Positions 17,280-25,834 of a stretch of DNA of 64,000 nt are shown piece after piece. Origin of the DNA: Brevundimonas sp. MYb52 (GTDB lineage Bacteria; Pseudomonadota; Alphaproteobacteria; Caulobacterales; Caulobacteraceae); contig NZ_PCPB01000012.1 of NCBI RefSeq assembly GCF_002979535.1, positions 46,821 to 110,820 on the forward strand, read 5' to 3'. The notes below the pieces were generated by a model. It did no database searches, was not told where the DNA came from, and was given only the letters and a program-made list of their open reading frames with translations. Each line of letters begins with the position of its first letter. Position 1 is the stretch's first letter. The translations under genes were made by a program, and so were the position numbers.

Positions 17280-18713
17280 ATGCGCGCCAGAGCCGCCCCG
17301 CCGCCGCCGGACCTCGATCCCGCCCGACGCGAGGGCGACACGGTCGGCGTTCTCGCCGGCGATGCGCTCCGGGTCGCCGCGGACTTCCTCGACTCGATCG
17401 AAAGCGACGACGCCGACGCACGCAAGACGCTGACCGACGAAGCCGGGGTGTGCCGCAAGATGGCCGAGGCGGTTGCCCTCGCTCCCTTGCGAAACTCGTC
17501 TCGGGTTCTGGCGCCGACGGACCTGGACGGGCGCTTCTTCACCCTCACCGAGCGCATGTGGCCCAACGCCGTGGTCGCCAGCTACCTCCTGGGCCACACG
17601 GCCGACCTGATGGAGGCGCTTCCCGCGGCTGACGGCGAGCTGAAAAACCGCCTGCTTCTGTACGCCCAGCGGCTGCAGCGCGTGCGGACTTTGCTGGACC
17701 TCGCCCCCAACGCCCAACTGGGGCCGCGCCTGACCGAGCTCATGCCCTTGCTCCGGGAGCTCGTGCGGCCGGTCGAAGGAGAGACGCCCTTTCCGCCGCT
17801 ATTGATCGACGGCGTGACCGCGGATCCGATATTCCACGCCGCCGCCCAGGACGCCTACCGCATCGTGGTCGGGCGCGAACTCGACGACCTGCCCGCCATG
17901 GCCAGCGCGGTGTGGTCCGGCAAGCTGGCGCTTGCGTGGCTGCGGGTGCGCGAAAAGGGATGGCCGCTGACCGCGGTCGAGGCCGCGCAGCTGGCGGAGG
18001 CCGTGCGGTCCCCGCGCAAGCCGTGGAGTCGAGCGCCCGCCGTCCCCGGCGATTGGATCGATCTGGACCCCGAAGCAGCCGGCGAGGTTCTGCGCCTGAT
18101 CAGCGCGCACCACAGGGTCGGCTCGGCGCGCGCGCCCTTCCCGCTGGCCGGCTTCTGCGATCGGGTGCGAGCCCTGGCGCTGCGCTGCCACGGCGGCGTG
18201 ATGCTGATCGAGACCCAGGGCCGGGTCAGCGGCGGCGCGACCGGGATCGCCGCCTTCGTGCTGACCGAAGACAAGGTTCTAGCAGTCGATGGGACCTCCG
18301 CCTGGATTCACAACCTGAACGACGCCGTCGGCCCCCATCTCCAGGACGAAGGCGCGCGGCTGGACTACATCCGACTCTTCATGAACTGTGTTCGCCATGA
18401 CGGAGAGCGGTTCCAGCCCACGGAATCCTTCGAGGATCTGGCCGACCGGGCGACGGACATCGACCTCCTGCGCGACCTCTGCGTGGGCCATGCCCGCGTC
18501 ATCGAACCAGCCGGTTTCGACGCCGAAGGTCGCTGGCTGTTTCTGCTCGTGGTCTGTCACCGGCAGGGCTTCTTCGCGATCGGCCTGGCCCTGGCGCCGA
18601 ACGGCGTCGTGGAGATGATCGACGACACCTTGCTGGCCGACGGCGTCCCGGTTCGGTCCGAACGCATGGACGGCCTTTTCGTCATTCTGGAGCCGAAGGA
18701 AGCGATCTCATGA
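17280..18713 (+). CDS. Protein of unknown function, coupled to a TraG/VirD4-like ATPase
   Basis: A 477-residue soluble protein without signal peptide or membrane helix; no family is recognised. The N-terminal half is helical (RVAADFLDSIESDDADARKT, LLLYAQRLQRVRTLLDLA). The C-terminal half reads as alternating strands (GGVMLIETQGRVSGGATGIA, WLFLLVVCHRQGFFAIGLAL, VEMIDDTLLADGVPVRSERM). ATG 17280 is chosen because of the strong site GAGAGGAAACC before it; an in-frame ATG at 17181 overlapping the previous stop (ATGA) would add 33 residues. Its stop overlaps the start of the downstream ATPase gene (ATGA), so the two proteins are probably made together and may interact. Confidence 0.72.
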   Translation: MRARAAPPPPDLDPARREGDTVGVLAGDALRVAADFLDSIESDDADARKTLTDEAGVCRKMAEAVALAPLRNSSRVLAPTDLDGRFFTLTERMWPNAVVASYLLGHTADLMEALPAADGELKNRLLLYAQRLQRVRTLLDLAPNAQLGPRLTELMPLLRELVRPVEGETPFPPLLIDGVTADPIFHAAAQDAYRIVVGRELDDLPAMASAVWSGKLALAWLRVREKGWPLTAVEAAQLAEAVRSPRKPWSRAPAVPGDWIDLDPEAAGEVLRLISAHHRVGSARAPFPLAGFCDRVRALALRCHGGVMLIETQGRVSGGATGIAAFVLTEDKVLAVDGTSAWIHNLNDAVGPHLQDEGARLDYIRLFMNCVRHDGERFQPTESFEDLADRATDIDLLRDLCVGHARVIEPAGFDAEGRWLFLLVVCHRQGFFAIGLALAPNGVVEMIDDTLLADGVPVRSERMDGLFVILEPKEAIS

Positions 18714-20218
18714 GCCTGATCCCGATCGACAGCGAGCTGGCCTTGCCCGACAGCATCGACGAACCCGGCCTGATCGTCGGCTGGTCACTGGAACGCGAGC
18801 GCCGGGGCCGGCCGATCGGCTTCAAATTCGGAGCCGCGGCGGCCGCCGATCCGGCGACCGCCGTCGTCGCTCCGATCCTGATGGAACGGGAAGGTCACCT
18901 AATGACCATCGCGCCGACCGGCGCCGGCAAGGGTACCGGCTGCATCGTGCCGGCGCTGCTGCGCTTCGACGGGCCCGTCATCATCGTCGACCCCAAGGGC
19001 GAGAACGCCTTAATGACCGAGCGACGCCGGCGCGAATTGGGACACGAGGTCGCCGTCCTCGATCCCATGGGCGTGACCGGCCTACCGGCCGCCTCACTCA
19101 ATCCGCTCGACATCCTGGACCCGGAAAGCGCGACATTCGTCGACGACGCGATGGCCATGGTCTCGACCCTAGCCAATCCCGATGTCGAGACCGACGCCAG
19201 CGACGGCGGCTATTGGCGCGAGCGCGGGGCGACCTTCGTCCTCGGAGTGGTGCTGCACGTGATGAGCGATCTGCCGCCCGCCAGCCGCCACCTCGAAACG
19301 GTGCGGTCCCTAGTCAACCAGGCGGTCGGAGAGATCGGCCTCTATAGCGCCGCGACCGAGCGCCAAGATGCCCCCAGCAGTTTGGGCGGCACCGTGCTGG
19401 CGGCGCTGGAGGCCTCGCGCAACGCCGAGGCGCGCAACATCGGACGAATGCTGCGGATCGGCGCGGTCTCAACCCTGGGCGGCATTCTGTCCTTCTCTCA
19501 GAATCTCGTCGATATCGCGCGTTCGGGGATGATCGCCCCCTCGCTGAGAACCACCAGTTTCGACCTGGGCGCGGTGCAGCGCGGCGATCCCCTCTCGATC
19601 TATCTGGTGCTGCCGCCACATATGCTGGAGAGCCACGGCCGGTTGCTGCGGCTGTGGGTGCACACCCTGATGACGCTGATCTCGGGACGCTGCGGCCGAC
19701 CGCCGAAGTCGACGCTGTTCATCCTTGACGAGGCCGCTCAGCTCGGGGCGTTCGACGATCTGCGGCGGGCCATCACCCTCATGCGCGGCTACGGCCTGCA
19801 GACCTGGAGCTTCTGGCAGGATCCCAGCCAACTCCGGAACCTCTATCCGCGGGACTGGCAGACCATGGTCAACAACTGCCGGGCCGTTCAGTGCTTCGGC
19901 GCTAACACCATGCTGGCCGCCGAGGCCATGGCGCGGCTGGTCGGTTTCGGCTCACCCGAACAGCTTCTGGATCTCAACGACGACGAGATCCTGCTGCAGT
20001 TGTCCGGCGATATGCCGGTGATCGCCCGGCTACCCAACTATCGTGCGGACCCGATCTTCGCCGGCCTTTACGACGTCAATCCCTTCCATGATCCGTCCCG
20101 TCCGGTGCAAAGATCCAAGCCGGTCCTGCGTGTGTTCGAGCGTTCACCGCCGGTCGTCGAACCCGACACGCCGGCGGAGGTCTTGGCGCGGTTGCGAGCC
20201 CGATCGACATCCGTGTGA
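18710..20218 (+). CDS. Soluble TraG/VirD4-like (type IV coupling protein family) ATPase
   Basis: A 502-residue P-loop ATPase. Walker A is APTGAGKGTG (Lys74), followed by VIIVDPKGENALMTERRRRE and VAVLDPMGVTG; Walker B is TLFILDEAAQLG (Asp340-Glu341), then ITLMRGYGLQTWSFWQDPSQL and VQCFGANT. These are hallmarks of TraG/VirD4 coupling proteins, hexameric motors that feed DNA or protein substrates to type IV secretion systems. Unlike VirD4, no N-terminal membrane anchor is visible, and no relaxase or VirB gene is nearby. It may have been recruited for something other than conjugation, perhaps with the membrane proteins of the same operon. Confidence 0.87.
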   Translation: MSLIPIDSELALPDSIDEPGLIVGWSLERERRGRPIGFKFGAAAAADPATAVVAPILMEREGHLMTIAPTGAGKGTGCIVPALLRFDGPVIIVDPKGENALMTERRRRELGHEVAVLDPMGVTGLPAASLNPLDILDPESATFVDDAMAMVSTLANPDVETDASDGGYWRERGATFVLGVVLHVMSDLPPASRHLETVRSLVNQAVGEIGLYSAATERQDAPSSLGGTVLAALEASRNAEARNIGRMLRIGAVSTLGGILSFSQNLVDIARSGMIAPSLRTTSFDLGAVQRGDPLSIYLVLPPHMLESHGRLLRLWVHTLMTLISGRCGRPPKSTLFILDEAAQLGAFDDLRRAITLMRGYGLQTWSFWQDPSQLRNLYPRDWQTMVNNCRAVQCFGANTMLAAEAMARLVGFGSPEQLLDLNDDEILLQLSGDMPVIARLPNYRADPIFAGLYDVNPFHDPSRPVQRSKPVLRVFERSPPVVEPDTPAEVLARLRARSTSV

Positions 20219-20231
20219 CCGTCTATCGCGC

Positions 20232-22742
20232 TCAGGCTTGTCGATCCCAGTCTCCTAAGGTCCGCTCGACGGCGGCTGCGGCCTTTTCGACATAGGGCGC
20301 CTGGGCCTCCAGTGGGCCAATGCAAAGCTGGCGCAGCTCGGCCAGCAGGGCCCTCGCCGTGATCAACTTGTCCCGATCGCGGTCCTGCACGCCCAGATCG
20401 GCCGCCAACTTCGAGAATGCGTGCGCCGCCTCGAACCAAGAGCTCGGATTGCGCTCCCGATCGAGATGAGCCACGGTGAATTCCAACGCTGGGAACGCCT
20501 CGCGAGCATGCCGGTCCGCCTCGGGACCGTAGCCTTCCAGCACGGCCTGATCCATATGGGCAAAGCCCAGCGCCCGCATGGCGAGCAGCCGGCCCTCCTC
20601 GTTGCCCAACCCGGCATAGCCGTCGACCGCCGTCTTGGCGTCGCGGATCGCCTGGTCCAGCACTTCGCCCCGCTGGTCCTCGGGCTTGAGCAGCGCCAGA
20701 TCTCTCCGAACGTTCGCCCCGGTGAGCGCCGCGGACGCTCTCGCCGTCGGATCCGGGGTCTCGCGCAGGCTGTCGGCGAGTTGAGCCGCCTCCTCCAGCC
20801 GGATCCGCGCGCGGTCGGGACGAGCGCCTTTCGCGAAATTGAGAAGGGCGATCGCCATATTGGCCCGAGCCTCGATCGAAAGCGGATCCTCTCTCAAATC
20901 CGGGGCGTTCACCAACTGTCGATAGGTCTCGATCGCGCGCTCCGCGAGCGCCTCCCGCTTCGGCCCGAACGGCGTGGTTGAGGCCTCCATCACAAAGCAG
21001 TTCGCCTGGATCTCCCGCACGACCGCCCGGACCCGCGGCGCCTTGCTCGTCTCAGGGCCGAGCGCCTCGCACCACCTGTCGATCTGTCGAAGCGCGTCCT
21101 GCCGCGAGGAAACGACCGCGCGGGCGCGAGCACTCCAGGCCTGGGCCAGACGCAGGGCGGCGTCGGATCGAACCGCCGCGGCCTGCGCCTGGGCGTAGAG
21201 CGTCTCGAGACTACGGATCGTCCGATCCAAACGTTCGAGGGCGTCTTCCGAGGGCTCGCGGCCGAATTGCTGGATGGTCGCCGCGGCTTGATCCAGTTGC
21301 GCCAGGGGCGTGCCTGGCGTCACGGCGGACACGGCGGGGGGCGTCATGCCGCGCGACAGCATCCAGGTTGCGATCCGTGCGACCAGTCTGCGGGTTTCCT
21401 CGACGACCTCGGCCTCCCCCGCCGGCCCCATACGGTCGATGAACCCTTGGATGTCCGTGATCAGCAACGGCGGATGCTCCGGCGGGATCGCCTCGACCTG
21501 ATAAAGCGCTTCCACTTGCACCGCCCAGTAGCCGAGCTCCGCGCGATCCGCGAGCTGCGGTGCCTGGAGAATGGACAGGCTCTGAGCGGCCAACTTGAAG
21601 CCGTCTCCTGCTTCGATCAGACGACGCCGGCCCTGCTCCCCCCCCAGCAGCATGCCCAGCAGGTAGGCGGCGTGGGCCCTGGCCGCCACCGACCTGGCCC
21701 ATTGCAGAGGCACCTCGCGCTGCAGCTCTGACGTGATCAAGACGTCATAGGTCAGGATCGCGGCGTTCAACCCCGAAACTCCTATGACAGAACCCCCTTC
21801 ATAGAGGTTGAGCAGCATGTCTGCAGCGGCACGCCGCTTGAAAACCTCATGACGAGCGCCGCCATCCGCCGGAAGCGCAATCCCCTCGAGCAAGGCCAGT
21901 GCGGCGACGTTGCCGCGATGCGCCAGATCCGCCACCTCCTGCAGCGCAGCGTCGACCCGCTCCTCGGTTTCCGCGGCGCGCAGGGCCTCTTCGTGTCGCC
22001 GCAAGTCCTGACCTGTCGCGATCCGGCGCGCGACGGCGAGCGCCTGAAGCAGGCCGCCGATGACCAGAAGGTCTAACCCCATGCGCAAGGCGAAGGCGAC
22101 CCCGCCGCCGGTGGGCAGCACGGCCTGGACCCCGGATGGGTTGTCATAGCCCATCACCTCGATGTTGCCGACGATCGGCAGCGCCTCCAACGCTTCGGAG
22201 GCGACATAGGTCACATACTCCAGGCCCCCGATCCTCGAGGCCGCGCTGAAGACGTGCAGGCCTGTTAGCCTCCAGACCAGGAGGCTGCCCAGCATGAAGA
22301 CCGCCGAAAGGGCGACTAGGAGTTCGTTGTTGTAGTCCTCGCTTCCCGGCGTCCGACGCCGATCCGAACGCACGCCGGCGGCGCGATCCTCCTCGTCCCA
22401 GGCCCAGCGTCGAAACACGGCCAGGACGGCGACCAGGCCCAGCACCAGCACCGGCGCGCCGAGTTGCGGCGGCAGCAGTGCGCCGACGGCGCCGGCCCCC
22501 AGGAGCACGGTCAGCAAACGCCCCCAGCGACGCGCCCGTCCCTCTTCGTCCAGCCCGATCCACCGCGCCACGGTCAGCGCCAAGGCGCGATCCAGCCGCT
22601 GAAACCCCGGCCTCACCCAGATCAGCCCGCATTCGAGCGCCGGATGAAGCCCCCGGATCAAGACAGCGGCCACGACCAGAAACAGCAGCGCGCCGGTCAG
22701 CGCGACGCCGAACTGGAGCAAGGAAACGCGGAACTCGGACAT
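20232..22742 (-). CDS. Membrane protein with long C-terminal helical-repeat region
   Basis: An 836-residue protein of unknown function. The N-terminal 250 residues hold about five to six hydrophobic segments (for example LLQFGVALTGALLFLVVAAV, LTVLLGAGAVGALL, LVALSAVFMLGSLLVW, MGLDLLVIGGLLQALAVA). The remaining 580 residues are alpha-helical and resemble degenerate TPR-type repeats (IETYRQLVNAP, GLGNEEGRLLAMRALGFAHM). ATG 22742 is preferred because GGAGGATCCG precedes it; a TTG start at 22766 would add eight residues. It converges on the ATPase gene with 13 bases between stops. A scaffold or receptor role in the same locus is an inference from position. Confidence 0.75.
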   Translation of the reverse strand: MSEFRVSLLQFGVALTGALLFLVVAAVLIRGLHPALECGLIWVRPGFQRLDRALALTVARWIGLDEEGRARRWGRLLTVLLGAGAVGALLPPQLGAPVLVLGLVAVLAVFRRWAWDEEDRAAGVRSDRRRTPGSEDYNNELLVALSAVFMLGSLLVWRLTGLHVFSAASRIGGLEYVTYVASEALEALPIVGNIEVMGYDNPSGVQAVLPTGGGVAFALRMGLDLLVIGGLLQALAVARRIATGQDLRRHEEALRAAETEERVDAALQEVADLAHRGNVAALALLEGIALPADGGARHEVFKRRAAADMLLNLYEGGSVIGVSGLNAAILTYDVLITSELQREVPLQWARSVAARAHAAYLLGMLLGGEQGRRRLIEAGDGFKLAAQSLSILQAPQLADRAELGYWAVQVEALYQVEAIPPEHPPLLITDIQGFIDRMGPAGEAEVVEETRRLVARIATWMLSRGMTPPAVSAVTPGTPLAQLDQAAATIQQFGREPSEDALERLDRTIRSLETLYAQAQAAAVRSDAALRLAQAWSARARAVVSSRQDALRQIDRWCEALGPETSKAPRVRAVVREIQANCFVMEASTTPFGPKREALAERAIETYRQLVNAPDLREDPLSIEARANMAIALLNFAKGARPDRARIRLEEAAQLADSLRETPDPTARASAALTGANVRRDLALLKPEDQRGEVLDQAIRDAKTAVDGYAGLGNEEGRLLAMRALGFAHMDQAVLEGYGPEADRHAREAFPALEFTVAHLDRERNPSSWFEAAHAFSKLAADLGVQDRDRDKLITARALLAELRQLCIGPLEAQAPYVEKAAAAVERTLGDWDRQA

Positions 22743-22790
22743 CGGATCCTCCACGTGAACGGCCAAGGTAGACCCTATCGACGCGCCTCG

Positions 22791-23234
22791 TCACGCTTCT
22801 CGTGCGACGAAGAGCACTGCGGCCATGTCCCGGATCAATGCGATCGCGGTCTGATGAGTGAGGCCGCCGACCAGGACGATCGCCCGGCTGTCCGAACGCA
22901 AGCGCACGCTTGCCTGGTAGCTGAAGGCCGCTTGGGCGTTCCTGAGGTCCACGACGGCAGTGCCGGTACGCCCGCACGCCCCGGCGTCGGGATGGGTCGC
23001 GACCAGTTCCACGATGTCGGCAGCCGCGTAAAGGCAGCCGTCAGCCACGACACCCGACTCTCGTGTCCAGCGCGCCCTGAGTTTTCGACTCTGTACGATC
23101 CAGGCGATCCCCAGCCCGATGAAGGCGATCCCGACGACGAACAGCAGCAGCAGGACGCCGACACATATCGACCCCACGCCCAGCATCATGATCTGCCCGG
23201 CGGCCTTGTCTCCCAAATAGGGAGCCTGCGTCAT
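22791..23234 (-). CDS. Small membrane-anchored protein of unknown function
   Basis: About 147 residues: a hydrophobic hairpin or two adjacent membrane segments near the N-terminus (IMMLGVGSICVGVLLLLFVV, IAFIGLGIAWIVQS) followed by a soluble domain with HPDAGACGRTGTAVVDLRNA and SRAIVLVGGLTHQTAIALIR. No family recognised. The start is set at ATG 23234 because a perfect TATAAT (minus strand, 23273-23268) lies about 34 bases upstream, inside the longer GTG-initiated frame reaching 23309. It lies 48 bases upstream of the large helical-repeat gene on the same strand. Confidence 0.55.
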   Translation of the reverse strand: MTQAPYLGDKAAGQIMMLGVGSICVGVLLLLFVVGIAFIGLGIAWIVQSRKLRARWTRESGVVADGCLYAAADIVELVATHPDAGACGRTGTAVVDLRNAQAAFSYQASVRLRSDSRAIVLVGGLTHQTAIALIRDMAAVLFVAREA

Positions 23235-23267
23235 GATGAACAGAACATCGCCGTCCTGATCTCGTCG

Positions 23268-23273
23268 ATTATA
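23268..23273 (-). promoter_or_regulatory. TATAAT -10 hexamer
   Basis: The minus strand reads TATAAT here. Transcription starting 6-8 bases downstream would give a leader of about 27 bases to the ATG at 23234. No good -35 hexamer was found at 17 bases, so the promoter is tentative. The match is rare in this GC-rich sequence. Confidence 0.35.
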
Positions 23274-23311
23274 GTGTGATCCCACGGTTCTTCCCTGTCG
23301 TACCGCCACCC

Positions 23312-23333
23312 CCGACGGCCGAGCGGCCGACGG
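23312..23333. repeat. Inverted repeat downstream of the lipoprotein gene
   Basis: CCGACGGCCG and CGGCCGACGG flank AG and can pair with one mismatch. It begins 13 bases beyond the stop of the minus-strand lipoprotein gene, so it may act in termination or message stability. No T-run follows on the minus strand. Confidence 0.35.
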
Positions 23334-23345
23334 GTCCTGGGTCTC

Positions 23346-24311
23346 CTATCGTCCCGAAAGGTCACCCCAGTCCTCGCGCTCACCGCGCGGAATCTGGACG
23401 GTCGGGCAGTGGGTGTGGATGTCGCCATAGGTGTTGGCGAAGCTTGTGCGACCGGAAACGGTGATGACTAGATCCGCTCCCCGGAACCGGTAGCGATCAC
23501 CGCCAAGCGCCTCTACGCCCTGGACTCTTTTGCCGCCGTCGAACGAGGCCACGCGCCTCTCGTCCAGATACATCAGCACCCCGGTCGGATCGGCGGCGGC
23601 GGCGGCGCAACTGACCCCGATGGCGTAGTAGCCCTTCTCGATCGGCGGGAACGCGACCGTCCCCCGCGCCTGCGCGGCCCCGTCCCCCGCGGCGCGACCC
23701 TCGGGCGTCAGGGTGCAGATGTGACCTTCGGCCGACGTTCCTCCGTCGATGTAGGCACGCCCGTTCCAGCGCTGGAAGCCGACGCAACCCGTCTCGTCTC
23801 CACTGGCGATCTCGATGTCGGGCCAGGCCGCCCCGGGACGGGCATGGAAACCGTAGTTGGCGAAACGCGTCTGGAACGCGATCAGCGACGCCCACCCTCC
23901 GCTCGTGCGATGCAGGACCGTGACGAAGTGCTGGTTCATGCCCCAGCACTGGTCGCCGTCAGCCTTCACAACGGCCTCCGGCTGGCCGTCGCCGTTCAGA
24001 TCCCGAACTTCCTCGATTTCGGCCCACACGTCCTCGCAGAGATTTTCGGCGTCGTCGGGATCGCGCCAGGTCCAACGACTGTCGGCTTGAGGGTTGGAGA
24101 ACCCCGCCGCGCGCATGGCGGAGGCCTGATCCCGCGCGGACAAGCCCGGTCCGATCTGCGGATTCGCCTCAAGCCGCGTAGCCGCCGCTCCGCTCGCCGT
24201 CGTCTCCTCAGGGGATGGCGGAGCCCTGTCGCTGTCATTCGCGACCGATGGCGAGTTGCAAGCGGCAAGTGAAAGGAACGTCGCCAACAGCGCGCAGGCG
24301 CCCCGAGACAT
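23346..24311 (-). CDS. Lipoprotein with NGDG-type motif, likely paralogue of the protein at 16231
   Basis: A 321-residue lipoprotein. The start at ATG 24311 gives a clean signal peptide (MSRGACALLATFLSLAAC) with lipobox LAAC; the longer frame to 24437 would bury it. The mature protein has a Ser/Pro/Ala linker, then RDLNGDGQPEAVVKADGDQ, PPIEKGYYAIGVSCAAA, LMYLDERRVASFDGGKRVQG and EALGGDRYRFRGAD. The spacing of NGDG, GYYA, CAA, YL-E and LGGDRY matches the secreted protein at 16231-17184. The function is unknown; the NGDG loop resembles calcium-binding loops of FG-GAP/VCBS proteins. It marks the outer edge of the first accessory locus. Confidence 0.75.
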   Translation of the reverse strand: MSRGACALLATFLSLAACNSPSVANDSDRAPPSPEETTASGAAATRLEANPQIGPGLSARDQASAMRAAGFSNPQADSRWTWRDPDDAENLCEDVWAEIEEVRDLNGDGQPEAVVKADGDQCWGMNQHFVTVLHRTSGGWASLIAFQTRFANYGFHARPGAAWPDIEIASGDETGCVGFQRWNGRAYIDGGTSAEGHICTLTPEGRAAGDGAAQARGTVAFPPIEKGYYAIGVSCAAAAADPTGVLMYLDERRVASFDGGKRVQGVEALGGDRYRFRGADLVITVSGRTSFANTYGDIHTHCPTVQIPRGEREDWGDLSGR

Positions 24312-24847
24312 GCCTGAAACAGGTCGATCCAAACCGCCGAAGGTAGTCTTCGCTAGCCCTGAGGCTCGTACGGAATCGAATGGGCCAGTTGGTCTGGTCA
24401 TGCGAGCGTCTCCCGCTTCTAAAGCGGAAACAGGCATAGGCGCGCGCGCCGTGAAGTCTTAACGCTGTCCTCAAGATTTTCTGAAGCCTTGAAGGTAGCG
24501 GCCCGAGGCGCTCGCCCCCAAGCCGCGCAGAACCGCGTCCTATTCGACCGTTTCTGTGTATCCGGCCTTGCCGGACGGCATCATGAGAGACCTTTGAACG
24601 GCGCGCTCGGACCTATTTCGCCGACCGCCTCGAAGCGCTTCAGGAGCGCGTCCGCGGAGGCAGCACGGACATGTGGCAGGCATTCTGGCGGACCACCAAG
24701 CCACAGAATGAAAGCGTCTGCCGCAATCGGTTGGTCGACTACATTTCCGAACCTGTGCAGTCTGTGAAGTAAATGCAAGCGCAAGAGCATCGTCGGTCCG
24801 GTCACCAGCGGACGCCGCTATGCTGCTGACCATCCATCAATCAGACC
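24312..24847. other. 536-base stretch without an intact gene
   Basis: No frame here has protein-like composition, a ribosome site and full length together. The right half contains a decayed coding fragment (24587-24772). The left part holds only a short hairpin (CCGCTT/AAGCGG near 24412-24426) and presumably the promoter of the lipoprotein gene. The stretch separates the two accessory loci and looks like a former insertion or deletion junction. Confidence 0.55.
24587..24772 (+). pseudogene. Decayed fragment of an unidentified protein gene
   Basis: This 61-codon open stretch follows an in-frame TGA at 24584-24586 and has no plausible start, yet it reads like real protein: RTYFADRLEALQERVRG, then DMWQAFWRTTKPQNESVCRN and RLVDYISEPVQ. 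The Trp/Phe/Cys-rich segment with E-x-x-CR is unlike a random frame. After the stop, another frame gives GRRYAAD, suggesting a frameshift. The C-R-(N/D)-x-L pattern recalls segments before nuclease-like domains in some large defence-type proteins, but that link is from memory and weak. Confidence 0.4.
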
Positions 24848-25834
24848 CTATGCCTTCCGAACGGCTTCAAGCTGGTCATATATCGGGGTCAGCCAGGTCG
24901 CCGTGGCCCTCTGCGTCGCCGGTGTCGCGTCTGCGCGCTTCCCGTCGCCGTCAGGTGTGAAGGCGCCTCCCCGCTTGGCGTCGATCATTGCCTCAAGCGC
25001 CAAACCCGCTTTGAAGTCGGGGTCATTCGGATCGAGGCCGAAATGGCGCGCGACGGGATCTATCGCGTTGGGCAAGTCGCTGTAGTTGACCAACAATGAA
25101 CGGCCCGGCGCGTGCGCGGCGAGGCCGGCTGCGTAAATAGCCCCCAGCACCTGCGCGCAATAATCTTCGAGCGAGGCGGCAGAGGGATCAGCCCCGCCGA
25201 TCAGGGCTGGCGGCAGGACGCCGGGAACCGTGTGCATTCCACGTTGTCTCAACTGGCTCACCATGACTTCGATCGGGTCGCGATAGAGGAACACCCAGGG
25301 CGTGTCAGGAAAAGCCGCGCGCAGAAGCGGCGCCTGCAGAGCGTGCCAGGCGTCCAGCTTGATAAACAGCCGGTTCTGGCCCGGAGCGCGCGGCTGGCCC
25401 AAGGCGCTGACCATGGCGCGCAGAGTCTCTATCTGTAGCGCTTCAGCCATGCGAGGCTCGCGGTGATTGGCGCGAACAATGGCGTCTAATGACGGCGGTT
25501 CGGATAGCACCAGCGTATCGGAGGCCTGAGCCAGAAGCTTGGCCAGCAAGGTCGAACCGCAGCGCGACACGTGGAAGATGAAGCCCGTCGGCGCAATACC
25601 GGGCAAGGACGCCGCGCGCGCTCTCAGCCGTTCCAGCGACGTCACTGGCGCAAAAGCAGCGTTGATTGGCCGCCGCATCCAGGAATTGAACGTCTCTTGC
25701 AAAAAAGACTCGGAGAATCGCGCGTCCTCGCCATGCAGCCAGGTCACCTGCGCCTCTGCCCCCTCACCCCAAAGCAGGCGCGCCGGCAGCCAATGGGCCG
25801 GGCGGCGATCCATCAACTCCATGGCTGGTTCCAT
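24848..25834 (-). CDS. Sulfotransferase-family protein
   Basis: A 328-residue protein with the 5'-phosphosulfate-binding loop FIFHVSRCGSTLLAKLLAQ (about 85-103), which fits PAPS-dependent sulfotransferases, followed by DTLVLSEPPSLDAIVR and, further on, PWVFLYRDPIEVMVSQLRQ, matching the 3'-phosphate-binding segment. No signal peptide; a cytosolic enzyme. It would transfer sulfate from PAPS to an unknown hydroxyl or amine. It overlaps the upstream dioxygenase gene by 22 bases, so the two are probably translationally linked and may act on the same substrate. In-frame ATGs at 25822 and 25813 are alternative starts. Confidence 0.87.
   Translation of the reverse strand: MEPAMELMDRRPAHWLPARLLWGEGAEAQVTWLHGEDARFSESFLQETFNSWMRRPINAAFAPVTSLERLRARAASLPGIAPTGFIFHVSRCGSTLLAKLLAQASDTLVLSEPPSLDAIVRANHREPRMAEALQIETLRAMVSALGQPRAPGQNRLFIKLDAWHALQAPLLRAAFPDTPWVFLYRDPIEVMVSQLRQRGMHTVPGVLPPALIGGADPSAASLEDYCAQVLGAIYAAGLAAHAPGRSLLVNYSDLPNAIDPVARHFGLDPNDPDFKAGLALEAMIDAKRGGAFTPDGDGKRADATPATQRATATWLTPIYDQLEAVRKA

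Noticed and set aside
18710..20218. Conjugative or integrative element signalled by the VirD4-like gene
   Set aside because: No relaxase, VirB/Tra genes, integrase or attachment repeats were seen in the window.
24489..24833. Small overlapping frames on both strands of the 24.3-24.8 kb gap
   Set aside because: They have no ribosome site or domain-like sequence. Only the fragment 24587-24772 in a third frame looks like former coding sequence.
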